Below, piece by piece: positions 31,033 to 39,680 of a stretch of DNA of 43,529 nt. Where the stretch lies: NCBI GenBank assembly GCA_024279045.1, contig JAJRRZ010000046.1, forward strand, positions 1 through 43,529, read 5' to 3'. The stretch's first letter is position 1. Each line of letters opens with the position of its first letter. The notes beneath the pieces were generated by a model, which worked only from the letters and a program-made list of their open reading frames with translations, searched no databases and was not told where the DNA came from. This DNA is from Alphaproteobacteria bacterium. GTDB lineage: Bacteria; Pseudomonadota; Alphaproteobacteria; Rhizobiales; Aestuariivirgaceae. Made by a program: the position numbers and the translations under genes.

Positions 31033-32853
31033 GTGGCCAGACGAGACAGCGCGGAGCTGGACATTCTGCCCGCCGACCCCAAACGCCGCCCCAAAAGCCA
31101 CAACCTGAAACCACTGCGGCGGCTGCTGCCCTACCTGACGCGCCATCGCGGGCGGGTGATTGCCGCGTTCATCGCCCTGTTGGCGGCGGCAGCGGCAACG
31201 CTGGCCGTGCCGCTGGCGGTGCGCCGCGTCATCGATAACGGCTTCTCGGCGGAAAACGCACAATTCGTGGACCAGTATTTCGCCATGATGCTGGCAGTGG
31301 CGGCGCTGCTGGCGGTGGCCTCCGCCGCGCGCTACTACTTCGTAACCTGGCTGGGCGAAAAGGTGGTGGCCGACCTGCGCGCCGATGTCTTTGCCCATCT
31401 GCTGACGCTGTCGCCCGCGTTCTACGAGAAGAACCACTCCGGCGAGGTGCTCTCGCGGCTGATGGCCGACACCACGCAGATCAAGACTGCCTTCGGCGCC
31501 ACCGCCTCCGTGGCGCTGCGCAACCTGGTGCTGCTCGTCGGTGCGGTGGTGATGATGGTCATCACCTCCGCGAAACTCTCCGGCATCACCCTGCTGGCCA
31601 TACCGCTGATCGTGCTGCCGCTGATCATCTATGGCCGGCGCGTGCGCAAGCTCTCGCGCAAGGCGCAGGACACGCTGGCCGAAACGGCGGCGCTGGCGCA
31701 GGAGTCGGTTTCCGCCGTGCCAGTAATCCAGGCCTACCGCCAGGAGCAACGCCTCACACGCAAGTTCATGCAGGCCACGCAAGCTGCTTTCAAGGCGGCG
31801 GCGAAGCGCACCAGCGCGCGCGCGGTGCTCACGGCGATGATCATCTTCATTGCCTTCGGCGCCATCGTCGCGGTGCTGTGGATGGGCGCGCGCGACGTGT
31901 TGGCAGGCACCATGACCGCGGGCGAACTGGGGCAGTTCGTGCTCTATGCGGCCTTTGCCGCCGGTGCGTTGGGCTCGCTGTCGGAGGTCTGGGGTGAGGT
32001 GCAGCTCACCGCTGGCGCAGCGGAGCGGCTGGCGGAGATCCTCGACACCCAGCCAGACGTGAAAACACCGGACAACCCCGTGGCCCTGCCGACGCCGCCG
32101 CGTGGCGAGGTGGTCTTCGACAAGGTTACCTTTCACTATCCCTCCCGGCCCGATGCCGCGGCGCTGGATGATGTGTCGTTCCACGTCGCGCCGGGCGAGC
32201 GGCTGGCCATCGTCGGACCGTCGGGCGCGGGCAAGAGCACCATCTTCAACCTGCTGCTGCGCTTCTACGACCCGCAATCCGGCGAAGTGCACGTCGATGG
32301 CGTGAACATCAAGATGGCCGATCCGCGCGAGGTGCGCGCGCGCATGGCGCTGGTGCCGCAGGAGGTGGTGATCTTCTCCACCACCATTCGCGAGAACATC
32401 CGTTTCGGCAATCCGGATGCCTCGGACGCGGAAGTGGAAGCGGCGGCCAAAGCGGCAAGGGTGGACGAGTTCGCCGCCAACCTGCCCGACGGGCTGGACA
32501 CGCAACTGGGCGAGCGCGGCGTGAACCTCTCCGGTGGGCAGCGCCAGCGCATCGCCATTGCCCGCGCCATTCTGGCCGATGCGCCGATATTGCTGCTGGA
32601 CGAGGCCACCAGCGCACTGGACGCCGAGAGCGAGCGCCACGTGCAGGCGGCGCTGGAAACGCTGATGGAAGGACGCACGACACTGGCCATCGCCCACCGC
32701 CTGGCCACCGTGCGCGGGGCAGATCGCATCATCGTCATGGAGCACGGGCGCATTGTCGAAATCGGCACGCACGAGGAGTTGGTCCAGCGCGGCGGGCTCT
32801 ATGCGAAGCTGGCGCGGTTGCAGTTCACCGACGCGGAACCACTGCAGGCGTGA
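31033..32853 (+). CDS. MsbA-related ABC exporter (membrane and ATPase domains fused)
   Basis: A 606-residue half-transporter. Six membrane helices occupy about residues 30-310, then an ATPase domain with Walker A VGPSGAGKSTIFNLLLRF, Q-loop ALVPQEVVIFSTTIRENIRFG, signature NLSGGQRQRIAIARAIL, Walker B PILLLDEATSALD and H-loop IAHRLATV. The sequence fits the alphaproteobacterial MsbA-related subgroup (TIGR02204) of lipid or drug exporters. GTG 31033 has GGAG 9 bp upstream. The stop overlaps a possible GTG start of the next gene. The transported substrate cannot be told from sequence. Confidence 0.88.
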   Translation: MARRDSAELDILPADPKRRPKSHNLKPLRRLLPYLTRHRGRVIAAFIALLAAAAATLAVPLAVRRVIDNGFSAENAQFVDQYFAMMLAVAALLAVASAARYYFVTWLGEKVVADLRADVFAHLLTLSPAFYEKNHSGEVLSRLMADTTQIKTAFGATASVALRNLVLLVGAVVMMVITSAKLSGITLLAIPLIVLPLIIYGRRVRKLSRKAQDTLAETAALAQESVSAVPVIQAYRQEQRLTRKFMQATQAAFKAAAKRTSARAVLTAMIIFIAFGAIVAVLWMGARDVLAGTMTAGELGQFVLYAAFAAGALGSLSEVWGEVQLTAGAAERLAEILDTQPDVKTPDNPVALPTPPRGEVVFDKVTFHYPSRPDAAALDDVSFHVAPGERLAIVGPSGAGKSTIFNLLLRFYDPQSGEVHVDGVNIKMADPREVRARMALVPQEVVIFSTTIRENIRFGNPDASDAEVEAAAKAARVDEFAANLPDGLDTQLGERGVNLSGGQRQRIAIARAILADAPILLLDEATSALDAESERHVQAALETLMEGRTTLAIAHRLATVRGADRIIVMEHGRIVEIGTHEELVQRGGLYAKLARLQFTDAEPLQA

Positions 32854-32933
32854 GACGTGAGGCGCGGTGTGCGAGGAGGAGTGAGGCGCGAGGTGCGAGA
32901 CTCGATGTGCGAGGCATGAAGCACGAGGACGGC
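32850..32933 (+). repeat. Degenerate GAGGYG/GTGCGAG-rich linker
   Basis: About 84 bp between the ABC exporter and the polyprenyl synthase consist of imperfect short repeats of the kind GTGAGGCGCG and GTGCGAGG. The stretch stays open in the synthase frame from GTG 32850, so several start codons are possible. The low complexity suggests slippage-prone DNA. Confidence 0.5.
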
Positions 32934-33854
32934 ATGGCGGCGGATGCGGCAACGGCAACCTTCCGGCAGCGGCTGGCGGAAACGGCACGAGACGTGCAGG
33001 CGTTGCTGGATGAATTGCTGCCATCGCCGGAAACAGCGCAAGCGCCACGGCTGGCGCGGGCCATGCGCCACGCGGCACTCAATGGCGGCAAGCGCATCCG
33101 CCCGTTCTTCGTGCGTGAAGCGGCGCGGCTGTTCGGCGAGGACAGCGCGCTGGACGCACGGGCGCTGCGCGCCGGCGCGGCTCTGGAGTGCCTGCACTGC
33201 TATTCGCTGGTGCATGATGACCTGCCGGCCATGGACGACGACAACCTGCGCCGCGGCCAGCCGACGGTGCATGTGGCTTTCGACGAGGCAACGGCCATTC
33301 TTGCCGGCGATGCCCTGCAGGCGCTGGCCTTCGGCATTCTCACCGATGCGGCCACGCACCCGCGGGCCGGGGTGCGCGCGCAACTGGTGGCGATGCTGGC
33401 GCACGCTTCCGGCGAGGCGGGCATGGTCGGCGGGCAGATGCGTGATCTGCAGGCCGAGCAGCAGCGCATCGACAACGAACACGAGATTGTCGCCATCCAG
33501 CGGCTGAAGACCGGCGCATTGTTCGATTTTGCGCTGCGGGCGGGAGGTGTGCTGGCCGAGGCGGACGAAGACGACCTGGCGCGGCTGGGCGCATATGCTC
33601 AAGCCGTGGGGCTGGCGTTTCAGATTGCCGATGACATTCTCGACGTGGAAGCCACCGCGGAGGAGCTGGGCAAGACGCCGGGCAAGGATGCCGCCGCCGG
33701 CAAGGCGACATTCGTCGATCTGCTGGGGCTTGATGGCGCGCGCACCAAGGCGGCGGAACTGGTGGAACAGGCGCGGGATGCTCTCTCGTCCTATGGCGAC
33801 CGTGCCGATGTGCTGCGCGCGGCGGCACGCTTCATCATCGACCGCCGTGGCTAA
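32934..33854 (+). CDS. Polyprenyl (farnesyl/geranylgeranyl) diphosphate synthase
   Basis: A 306-residue isoprenoid chain-elongation enzyme of the IspA type. The first aspartate-rich motif is LVHDDLPAMDDDNLRRGQPTVH with the two-residue insertion usual in bacterial short-chain synthases; the second is FQIADDILDVEAT. The start motif GGKRIRPFF and the GGQMRDL block are present. ATG 32934 has GAGG 5 bp upstream; ATG 32916 and GTG 32850 are alternatives that only add repeat-encoded residues. The family joins isopentenyl diphosphate to allylic diphosphates in the cytoplasm. C15 product is most likely; C20 cannot be excluded. Confidence 0.88.
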   Translation: MAADAATATFRQRLAETARDVQALLDELLPSPETAQAPRLARAMRHAALNGGKRIRPFFVREAARLFGEDSALDARALRAGAALECLHCYSLVHDDLPAMDDDNLRRGQPTVHVAFDEATAILAGDALQALAFGILTDAATHPRAGVRAQLVAMLAHASGEAGMVGGQMRDLQAEQQRIDNEHEIVAIQRLKTGALFDFALRAGGVLAEADEDDLARLGAYAQAVGLAFQIADDILDVEATAEELGKTPGKDAAAGKATFVDLLGLDGARTKAAELVEQARDALSSYGDRADVLRAAARFIIDRRG

Positions 33855-33949
33855 GCGGCAGCTCCCGCATTGCCTTCACTTCGACAGCCGAACATGAGCC
33901 GTTCACGCGTCGTCGGACGTCGGCCAGAAGACTGTTCTTCATGATCGGC

Positions 33950-36589
33950 TCAATACAGGCCACGCAGCAGGCGGTCGATGTAGTTGCGCTCCAGTGGCGG
34001 ACGGGTGGCATCCTCGGCGCGCTTGCGCAGATATTCCAGAATGCGTCGGGCGCGCTGCGCGGCGTCGAGGTCGGGCACCATGGGGTTGTCCGGACCAGGC
34101 TCGGCGAATTGTCCGCGCAGGGGGCGGCCCAACGGGTCGTATTGGCGGCGCATCATGCCGATGCCGACACCGCCGCGCTGACGGCCCTGCTGCCGGGCAA
34201 TGCGCCGCGCCAACTGCCGCGCGCCGCGGCGCAGGGCCTGCAGGGCCTGCATCTGATCGCGCATGGCGCTGCCCGGGCGGCGCTGGCCAAGATTGCGCGC
34301 CGCGCCGCGCATGGAGCGCTGCGCCTGTCCCAGTGCATCACCGGGAACCTCTCCATCGGCCATGCCGCCTGACCGGCTGCCGTTGCGGCCATTCTCCGCA
34401 AAGCGGTTTTCACCCTGCGGCCCTGACTGACCACCGGGGCGAAAACCATCCGGCCCTTCGCCCTGACGTTGCTGTTCACCGTCCTGCTGGCCGTCTCGCT
34501 GGCCGTCCTGCTGCTGCCTGCCTTGCGGCTGCTCACCCTGGCGTTGCATCCGCTCCATCATCTGGCGCAGGGCCTCGGCCAGTGCCTGCTGCTGGCGCTG
34601 CAACTGCTCCAGCCGCTCGTTGCCACGCGCATCACCCTGACGTCGCCTCTCCTGTGATTCGCGCCAGGTTTCATCCAGCAGTTTCTGCTGTTCGCGCATC
34701 AGCTTCTGCAATTCGCGCAGGGCCTGTTCGTCGGGCGATGGACGCATGGCCGTTTGCGGCATGGTCTGCAGGTTCTGCAGGATGTTGTCCAGTTGCGAGA
34801 GCATGCGCTGCGCCGCGTCGCGCGCGCCGGAGCGGGCCAGGCGCTCCAGTTGATCCATCATGCGTTGCAGATCCTGCGGGGTGATGGCCTGCATCTGGCC
34901 GTTGCGGCTGATATGCGGCTGTTGCTGGCCGTGCTGCATCTGCTGGCGGGCGAGTGATTGCAAGTAGCGGTTCAGCGCCTGCTTCAACTCCGCCATGCGC
35001 CTGGCGATCTCCTCTTCCGAGGCGCCGTTCTTCAGCGCCTCTTCCAGCGCCTTGCGCGCCGCTTCCAGCTGGCGTTTGGCATCGGCCAGATCGCCGTCCT
35101 CGATGGTTTGCGCCACCTCCCACAGCAGCGCCACCACCTGCTTCAGATCATCCTCGCCACGCGCGGCCAACAGGCTGGTCATGGCATGGCGCAGGCCCAG
35201 GTAGGCGCTGCTGGCCTTGCGCTTCAGCAGTCCTTGCGGCCAGGCGAGAAAGGCAGCCAGCACCTCGGCGATCTCGTGCCTGCGCGCCGGGTGCAGGATC
35301 AGTCCGCGGCGCTGCTCGACGATGGCAGCGGCCAGCGGCTGGCTGAAGCGCCGCTGCGGCAGGGTGAGCTGCAACGGCTTCGATCGGCCAGTCTGCCCGC
35401 CCACATCGGTGGCCTCCAGGGTCAGGCGCACCTTCAGGCCGGCCCAGGGGTGGGCCATGAGTTTCAGCATGTCCTGCCCACGCACCTGTTTGCCGGGTTT
35501 GAGCAATTTCAGTGGCGCTTTCGGCGCATCGTAGCGCAACATGCCCGCGGGCGGTTCGGCCAGCGCGATGATGGCCCGTGCCGCCTTCACGCCATGATCA
35601 TCATGCGCCTTCCAGCGCAGGCTCAGCGCACCGCTGGCCGTGGCGACGGGAGGCTTTTCCAGCTCAATGACGGGTGGCGCGTCAGCCAGCACGTCGATGT
35701 TCCAGCTGGCGCTGATGCCACCCCCGGCAATGCGCACGCGCAACGGCTGGTTCAGCGCAATCCGCGCCTGCCAGGCGCCACTTTCCACGCTGGCAGGCTC
35801 TTCACGGCGAAGCAGCGCACCACCGGAGTCGGTGGCATGCAGGGTGATTTCCGGCGCAACGCGCCCCTGAAAGCGGATGGTCAGCCGTGCGCCCTGCAAC
35901 ACCTGCACGGGCGCATCGGTGCGCAGCAGCTTGCCATTGGTGGCCAGCATCACCGGCGGCGCGCCCGCAAAGGCGGGCGGATCGATCCAGGCATCGAGCC
36001 GTGCCGGTTCACCAGCAAGAGCCAGCGTTGGCGGGCGCAGGCTGGCATGCAGGTTGTCGAGAAAACGCGGACCATTCAGGGCAAAGGTGGCCACCAGTGC
36101 CAAGCCCAGCGCAAAACGCAAGGCGAACGGATCGCGCCGCGGCGCATCGGAACGCGGCCAACCGACACGCAAGGCACGGATATGGCTGGCAATGCGTTGC
36201 TTGTGCGCCTTCCACAGGGCTTGTGCCGCGGCATCGTGTGCCGGTGCGGCCATGTCATCGGCCAGCGTGCGCAGTGGCTGATGCGACAGGCGAGAGCGTG
36301 CCTCCAGCCGTGCCAGCGCTTCATCCTCGGTGGGCAGGCGCACATCCTTCAAGGGGCGCAGCAGCCATGCCATGCCGGCGACGAAAGCCAGCCACGCGAG
36401 CAGCCGCGCCATGCCCGGCAAGGCAGGCAACAGGCCGCTGGCGACTAGCAGCAGCATGACGCCCGCCAGCATCACGGCAGGGAAAACAGCGTGCCACAGC
36501 CGCTCCGCCAACATGGCGGCACGCGCCAGCAACAGCTTGCGCCGCAGACGGCCTTGCGGGCCGGTGGATGTAATGTCGCGCCAGTTCAT
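33950..36589 (-). CDS. Large DUF4175/TIGR02302-family membrane protein
   Basis: An 879-residue protein. Two hydrophobic segments lie near the N-terminus (about residues 36-78) and a third near 155-172, followed by a long periplasmic-looking part with beta-type segments (residues about 190-420), then helical stretches with the coiled-coil-like EEEIARRMAELKQALNRYLQSL. Residues about 650-750 are very rich in Gln, Gly and Arg (QQDGQRDGQQDGEQQRQGEG). The C-terminus ends RPPLERNYIDRLLRGLY. Length, layout and the Q-rich tail match an alphaproteobacterial conserved family of unknown function. ATG 36589 is the only clear start. Confidence 0.82.
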   Translation of the reverse strand: MNWRDITSTGPQGRLRRKLLLARAAMLAERLWHAVFPAVMLAGVMLLLVASGLLPALPGMARLLAWLAFVAGMAWLLRPLKDVRLPTEDEALARLEARSRLSHQPLRTLADDMAAPAHDAAAQALWKAHKQRIASHIRALRVGWPRSDAPRRDPFALRFALGLALVATFALNGPRFLDNLHASLRPPTLALAGEPARLDAWIDPPAFAGAPPVMLATNGKLLRTDAPVQVLQGARLTIRFQGRVAPEITLHATDSGGALLRREEPASVESGAWQARIALNQPLRVRIAGGGISASWNIDVLADAPPVIELEKPPVATASGALSLRWKAHDDHGVKAARAIIALAEPPAGMLRYDAPKAPLKLLKPGKQVRGQDMLKLMAHPWAGLKVRLTLEATDVGGQTGRSKPLQLTLPQRRFSQPLAAAIVEQRRGLILHPARRHEIAEVLAAFLAWPQGLLKRKASSAYLGLRHAMTSLLAARGEDDLKQVVALLWEVAQTIEDGDLADAKRQLEAARKALEEALKNGASEEEIARRMAELKQALNRYLQSLARQQMQHGQQQPHISRNGQMQAITPQDLQRMMDQLERLARSGARDAAQRMLSQLDNILQNLQTMPQTAMRPSPDEQALRELQKLMREQQKLLDETWRESQERRRQGDARGNERLEQLQRQQQALAEALRQMMERMQRQGEQPQGRQQQDGQRDGQQDGEQQRQGEGPDGFRPGGQSGPQGENRFAENGRNGSRSGGMADGEVPGDALGQAQRSMRGAARNLGQRRPGSAMRDQMQALQALRRGARQLARRIARQQGRQRGGVGIGMMRRQYDPLGRPLRGQFAEPGPDNPMVPDLDAAQRARRILEYLRKRAEDATRPPLERNYIDRLLRGLY

Positions 36590-36692
36590 TGCAGGGAATG
36601 TAGCAGCATTTTGCTCGCGCGCGGGTCAATTTTCTGCAATCTGTAGGGCCGATCGGGCTGCAATATGGCCAATGGCAAGAAAGACTGGCCGC

Positions 36693-37487
36693 ATGACGGA
36701 AGAGAACCTGCTGCAACGGCTGGCGGCGCGCGATGCACCAGTGATGCGCCTGCCCGCGCCACCGCCGCCGGAAGATGACATGGACATGGCCGAGAAACAC
36801 ACCTTCTCTGGCGATGACCTGGCGCGCATGGCCACGCGCATGGCCCGTACGCTGCGCAAGCTGGGGCTGCCGGCGGAAGGCGGCGGACGGCTGGCGCTGG
36901 CGCAACCCGTGCACACGCTGGAATGGCTGATGTTGTGGCTCGGCGCGGTGCAGGCGGGGCACGAGGTGCTGCTGCTGGCCGCTGATGACGAGCTGCCGGA
37001 AGATGTGCAGGCGCTGGTCTGTCCTCCGGCGGCAAAGACGGCATGGCAGCCGCTGGCCCGCCAGCGCGGGGCAAAGCTGGCCACGCTGGGCGGACACTGG
37101 GAAGGCTCGCTGTTCATGCTGCAGATGGTGCAGCCGAACGAGGCGCAAGGCCTGTTCGATGCCGGTGCCGGACGCACCCGTTTCGCCGATGGCGCGGAGC
37201 TGGCGCTGGATGATCTGCTGGCGCTGGCGGAAACCTTTGCCAACGATCATGCCCTGGTGGAGACGCCGGCACTGCTGGCCAGCCTTGCGGCGCTCCGGGA
37301 GCCGCGGGGACTGGCGGCGGCACTGGCCACCCTGCTGACCGATGCGCCGCTGTACTGGATCGCCCCGCATGCACGCCAGCAGGCCCTGAAGGAGTTACCG
37401 GAGGTGCCGACCGGGTCGGTGGTGCTGGGCGACGCCGAATTCATTGCCGCGCAACGCTGGGAGCATATGGTGCCGGTAGAGACTTGA
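36693..37487 (+). CDS. Orphan protein resembling the N-terminal subdomain of adenylate-forming enzymes
   Basis: A 264-residue protein of unknown function. The segment MATRMARTLRKLGLPAEGGGRLALAQPVHTLEWLMLWLGAVQAGHEVLLL resembles the early fold of acyl-CoA synthetases and other AMP-ligases (their PNSxEWVxAxLGALKAGA-type region). The diagnostic ATP-loop (T/S)SGTTGxPK and the later DxxG/K motifs are absent, so it cannot be a working ligase as it stands. The C-terminal half is Leu/Ala-rich and unrecognised. ATG 36693 or ATG 36672 could start it. It ends 11 bp before the yjbQ start, probably in one unit. Confidence 0.6.
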   Translation: MTEENLLQRLAARDAPVMRLPAPPPPEDDMDMAEKHTFSGDDLARMATRMARTLRKLGLPAEGGGRLALAQPVHTLEWLMLWLGAVQAGHEVLLLAADDELPEDVQALVCPPAAKTAWQPLARQRGAKLATLGGHWEGSLFMLQMVQPNEAQGLFDAGAGRTRFADGAELALDDLLALAETFANDHALVETPALLASLAALREPRGLAAALATLLTDAPLYWIAPHARQQALKELPEVPTGSVVLGDAEFIAAQRWEHMVPVET

Positions 37488-37498
37488 GAGGGGTGAAC

Positions 37499-37936
37499 AT
37501 GCGCACACATTTCGATCATCTCACCGTGGAGACAGCGCGGAACTTTCAGGTCATCGACATCACCGCACAATTGCGCGAGATCATCACCGCCAGCGGCATT
37601 GCCGAAGGGCAGGTGCTGATCACCTCGCTGCACACCACCGTGGCGCTGACGGTAAACGAGAACGAGGAGCGCCTGCTGCGCGACATGGAGCACTATTTCC
37701 TGTCCATTGCCCCACCGGAAGCAAGGTATCTGCACAACGACCTGCACTTGCGCGACTGCCCGCCCGACGAGCCGGAAAACGCCCATGCGCATCTCATTGC
37801 CATGTTGCTGGGCAATGCGGAGATGCTGGCGCTGCACGAGGGCGCACCGGTGCTGGGCAGGTGGCAGTCGCTGCTGATGGTGGAGCTGGACGGGCCACGT
37901 CAACGCAGGCTGGCGGTGCGCGTCATGGGCGTGTAG
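37499..37936 (+). CDS. YjbQ family protein (UPF0047)
   Basis: A 145-residue protein of the YjbQ/UPF0047 family: TSLHTTVALTVNENEERLLRD, then NAHAHLIAMLLGNAEMLAL with the conserved His pair, and GRWQSLLMVELDGPRQRRLAVRVMG at the end. Some members show weak thiamin phosphate synthase activity; the physiological role is unsettled. ATG 37499 has GAGAGGGG 6 bp upstream. Confidence 0.88.
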   Translation: MRTHFDHLTVETARNFQVIDITAQLREIITASGIAEGQVLITSLHTTVALTVNENEERLLRDMEHYFLSIAPPEARYLHNDLHLRDCPPDEPENAHAHLIAMLLGNAEMLALHEGAPVLGRWQSLLMVELDGPRQRRLAVRVMGV

Positions 37937-37976
37937 GATTGGCTCGTGCAAGCATGCAAGGGGGGCTTTCGGGGCA

Positions 37977-38435
37977 ATGTCGCCGGATCACAAGCTGACA
38001 GTGGACGAGGGCGTGGCCCTGCTGGCGGCAACGCCATTGTTCGAGGACATCGACGTGGCGCGGCTGCGGGTGCTGGTCTATGCGGCGGAGCATGTGCAGG
38101 CATCCGCCGGGGAAATGCTGGTGCGGCAGAGTGATGACGACCATGCCGGGCTGCTGCTGCTCGATGGTGCGGCGCAGGCCTGGATGGATGAGGATCCCTC
38201 CATGAAGCTGAACCTGGCGCGCGGTGCCCTCATTGGCGAAGGCGCAATGATCGCCAAGCTGCACCATCGCATGAACGTCCAGGCAGTGGACAACGTGGAA
38301 CTGCTGCGCTTCTCGCACGAGCTGTTCCTGCGCGTCTGCCATGAGTTCCCCGAGCTGGGCCGGGCGGTGATGGCCAACTACGCACGGCGCATGGCCACCA
38401 TCACGTCCGCCCTGCATACCCTGCTGCCGGGGTGA
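37977..38435 (+). CDS. Cyclic nucleotide-binding domain protein without DNA-binding domain
   Basis: A 152-residue protein consisting of a single cNMP-binding beta-roll: LLAATPLFEDIDVARLRVLVYAAE, then GEMLVRQSDDDHAGLLLLDGAA, the phosphate-cassette-like GALIGEGAMIAKLHHRMNVQAVDNVELLRF, and a C-helix with FPELGRAVMANYARRMATI. The usual Arg of the phosphate-binding cassette is not clearly placed, so ligand binding is uncertain. There is no winged helix, so it is not a CRP regulator. ATG 37977 is the only clear start. It follows yjbQ by 40 bp. Confidence 0.72.
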   Translation: MSPDHKLTVDEGVALLAATPLFEDIDVARLRVLVYAAEHVQASAGEMLVRQSDDDHAGLLLLDGAAQAWMDEDPSMKLNLARGALIGEGAMIAKLHHRMNVQAVDNVELLRFSHELFLRVCHEFPELGRAVMANYARRMATITSALHTLLPG

Positions 38436-38511
38436 AGACAGAAGGCGGCGCAGCGGCGGAAGCAGTCAAAATTTGACGTAAACGTAAGGGTAATTTTGCT
38501 GTTTTTCCCTG

Positions 38512-38540
38512 TTGTCAGTCCGCGCGGGCGGGAGTATAGC
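38512..38540 (+). promoter_or_regulatory. Candidate sigma-70 promoter for the mdh-suc operon
   Basis: TTGTCA (38512-38517), a 17-bp spacer and TATAGC (38535-38540) give a good sigma-70 match, leaving an untranslated leader of roughly 115 bp before mdh. An AT-rich stretch with CAAAATT/AATTTTG symmetry lies just upstream (38468-38496) and could bind a regulator. Confidence 0.55.
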
Positions 38541-38663
38541 TGAAACAGCAGCGGCGGCGGAATGTCGCACCCTGTTCACGCACTCCTGACACCGCGCATC
38601 CGGCGCGGAACTCCGGATCAACCGACAGGCAGTCAACTGGCAAACAGCAAGGCGCAAACATCC

Positions 38664-39626
38664 ATGGCCCGCAGAAAGATCGCACTCATCGGCGCCGGCA
38701 TGATCGGCGGCACCCTGGCCCACCTCATCGGCCTGAAGGAGCTGGGCGATGTGGTCATCTTCGACATCGTCGAGGGCATGCCGCAGGGCAAGGCGCTGGA
38801 CATTGCCGAAAGCTCGCCGGTGGAGGGCTTCGACATTCGCCTGAAGGGCGCTAATGAATATGCCGATATTGCCGGTGCGGATGTGGTGATCGTTACCGCC
38901 GGCGTGCCGCGCAAGCCGGGCATGAGCCGCGACGATCTGCTGGAGATCAATCTCAAGGTGATGGCCCAGGTCGGCGCGGGCATCGCCAAGTATGCGAAGG
39001 ATGCCTTCGTCATCTGCATCACCAATCCGCTGGATGTGATGGTGTGGGCCTTGCAGCGCTATTCCGGCCTACCCACGCAGCGCGTGGTGGGCATGGCTGG
39101 AGTGCTGGACTCGGCACGCTTTCAGTATTTCATCGCCGAGGCGCTGAACGTCTCGGTAAAGGATGTGAACGCCTTCGTGCTGGGCGGGCATGGCGACACC
39201 ATGGTGCCGCTGCCGCGCTATTCCACCGTTGCCGGCATCCCGCTGCCGGATCTGGTGAAGATGGGCTGGCTCAGCGAGCAGCAGATCGCCGACATCGTGC
39301 AGCGCGTGCGCGATGGTGGCGCGGAGATCGTCGGCCTGCTGAAGACCGGCTCGGCCTATTATGCGCCAGCGGCTTCCGGCATTGCCATGGCGGAGAGCTA
39401 CCTGAAGGATTATCGGCGCATTCTGCCCTGTGCCGCGCATGTCGATGACGCCTATGGCGTGAAGGGCCTGTATGTGGGCGTGCCGGTGATCATCGGCGCC
39501 AATGGCGTGGAGCAGGTGGTCGAGATCGGCCTGAACGACGAGGAAAAGGCGGCGTTCAAGAAGTCGGTGGAACACGTGGAAAAGCTCATCGAAGCAGCGA
39601 AGACCATCGCCCCGGATCTTGCCTGA
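38664..39626 (+). CDS. mdh: Malate dehydrogenase (LDH-like type)
   Basis: A 320-residue NAD-dependent enzyme converting malate to oxaloacetate. Visible: the Rossmann loop IALIGAGMIGGTLAHL, the Arg of RKPGMSRDDLL in the substrate loop, CITNPLDVMVWAL, GMAGVLDSARFQYFIAEAL, and the catalytic His in VLGGHGDTMVPLPRY. This is the LDH-like form used by alphaproteobacteria. ATG 38664 gives MARRKIALIG, with a weak AAGG site upstream; the frame is open earlier without conserved sequence. It is first gene of the TCA operon, 54 bp before sucC. Confidence 0.95.
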   Translation: MARRKIALIGAGMIGGTLAHLIGLKELGDVVIFDIVEGMPQGKALDIAESSPVEGFDIRLKGANEYADIAGADVVIVTAGVPRKPGMSRDDLLEINLKVMAQVGAGIAKYAKDAFVICITNPLDVMVWALQRYSGLPTQRVVGMAGVLDSARFQYFIAEALNVSVKDVNAFVLGGHGDTMVPLPRYSTVAGIPLPDLVKMGWLSEQQIADIVQRVRDGGAEIVGLLKTGSAYYAPAASGIAMAESYLKDYRRILPCAAHVDDAYGVKGLYVGVPVIIGANGVEQVVEIGLNDEEKAAFKKSVEHVEKLIEAAKTIAPDLA

Positions 39627-39680
39627 GCAGCCGCGTGTATTACGCGGTGCTTCCATCCGACCAGCCCGAAGGAGGGCGGC

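Noticed and set aside
31009..33078. 689-residue open frame antisense to the ABC exporter
   Set aside because: Complementary-strand shadow of a clear ABC exporter gene; His/Arg/Gln-rich composition and no domain.
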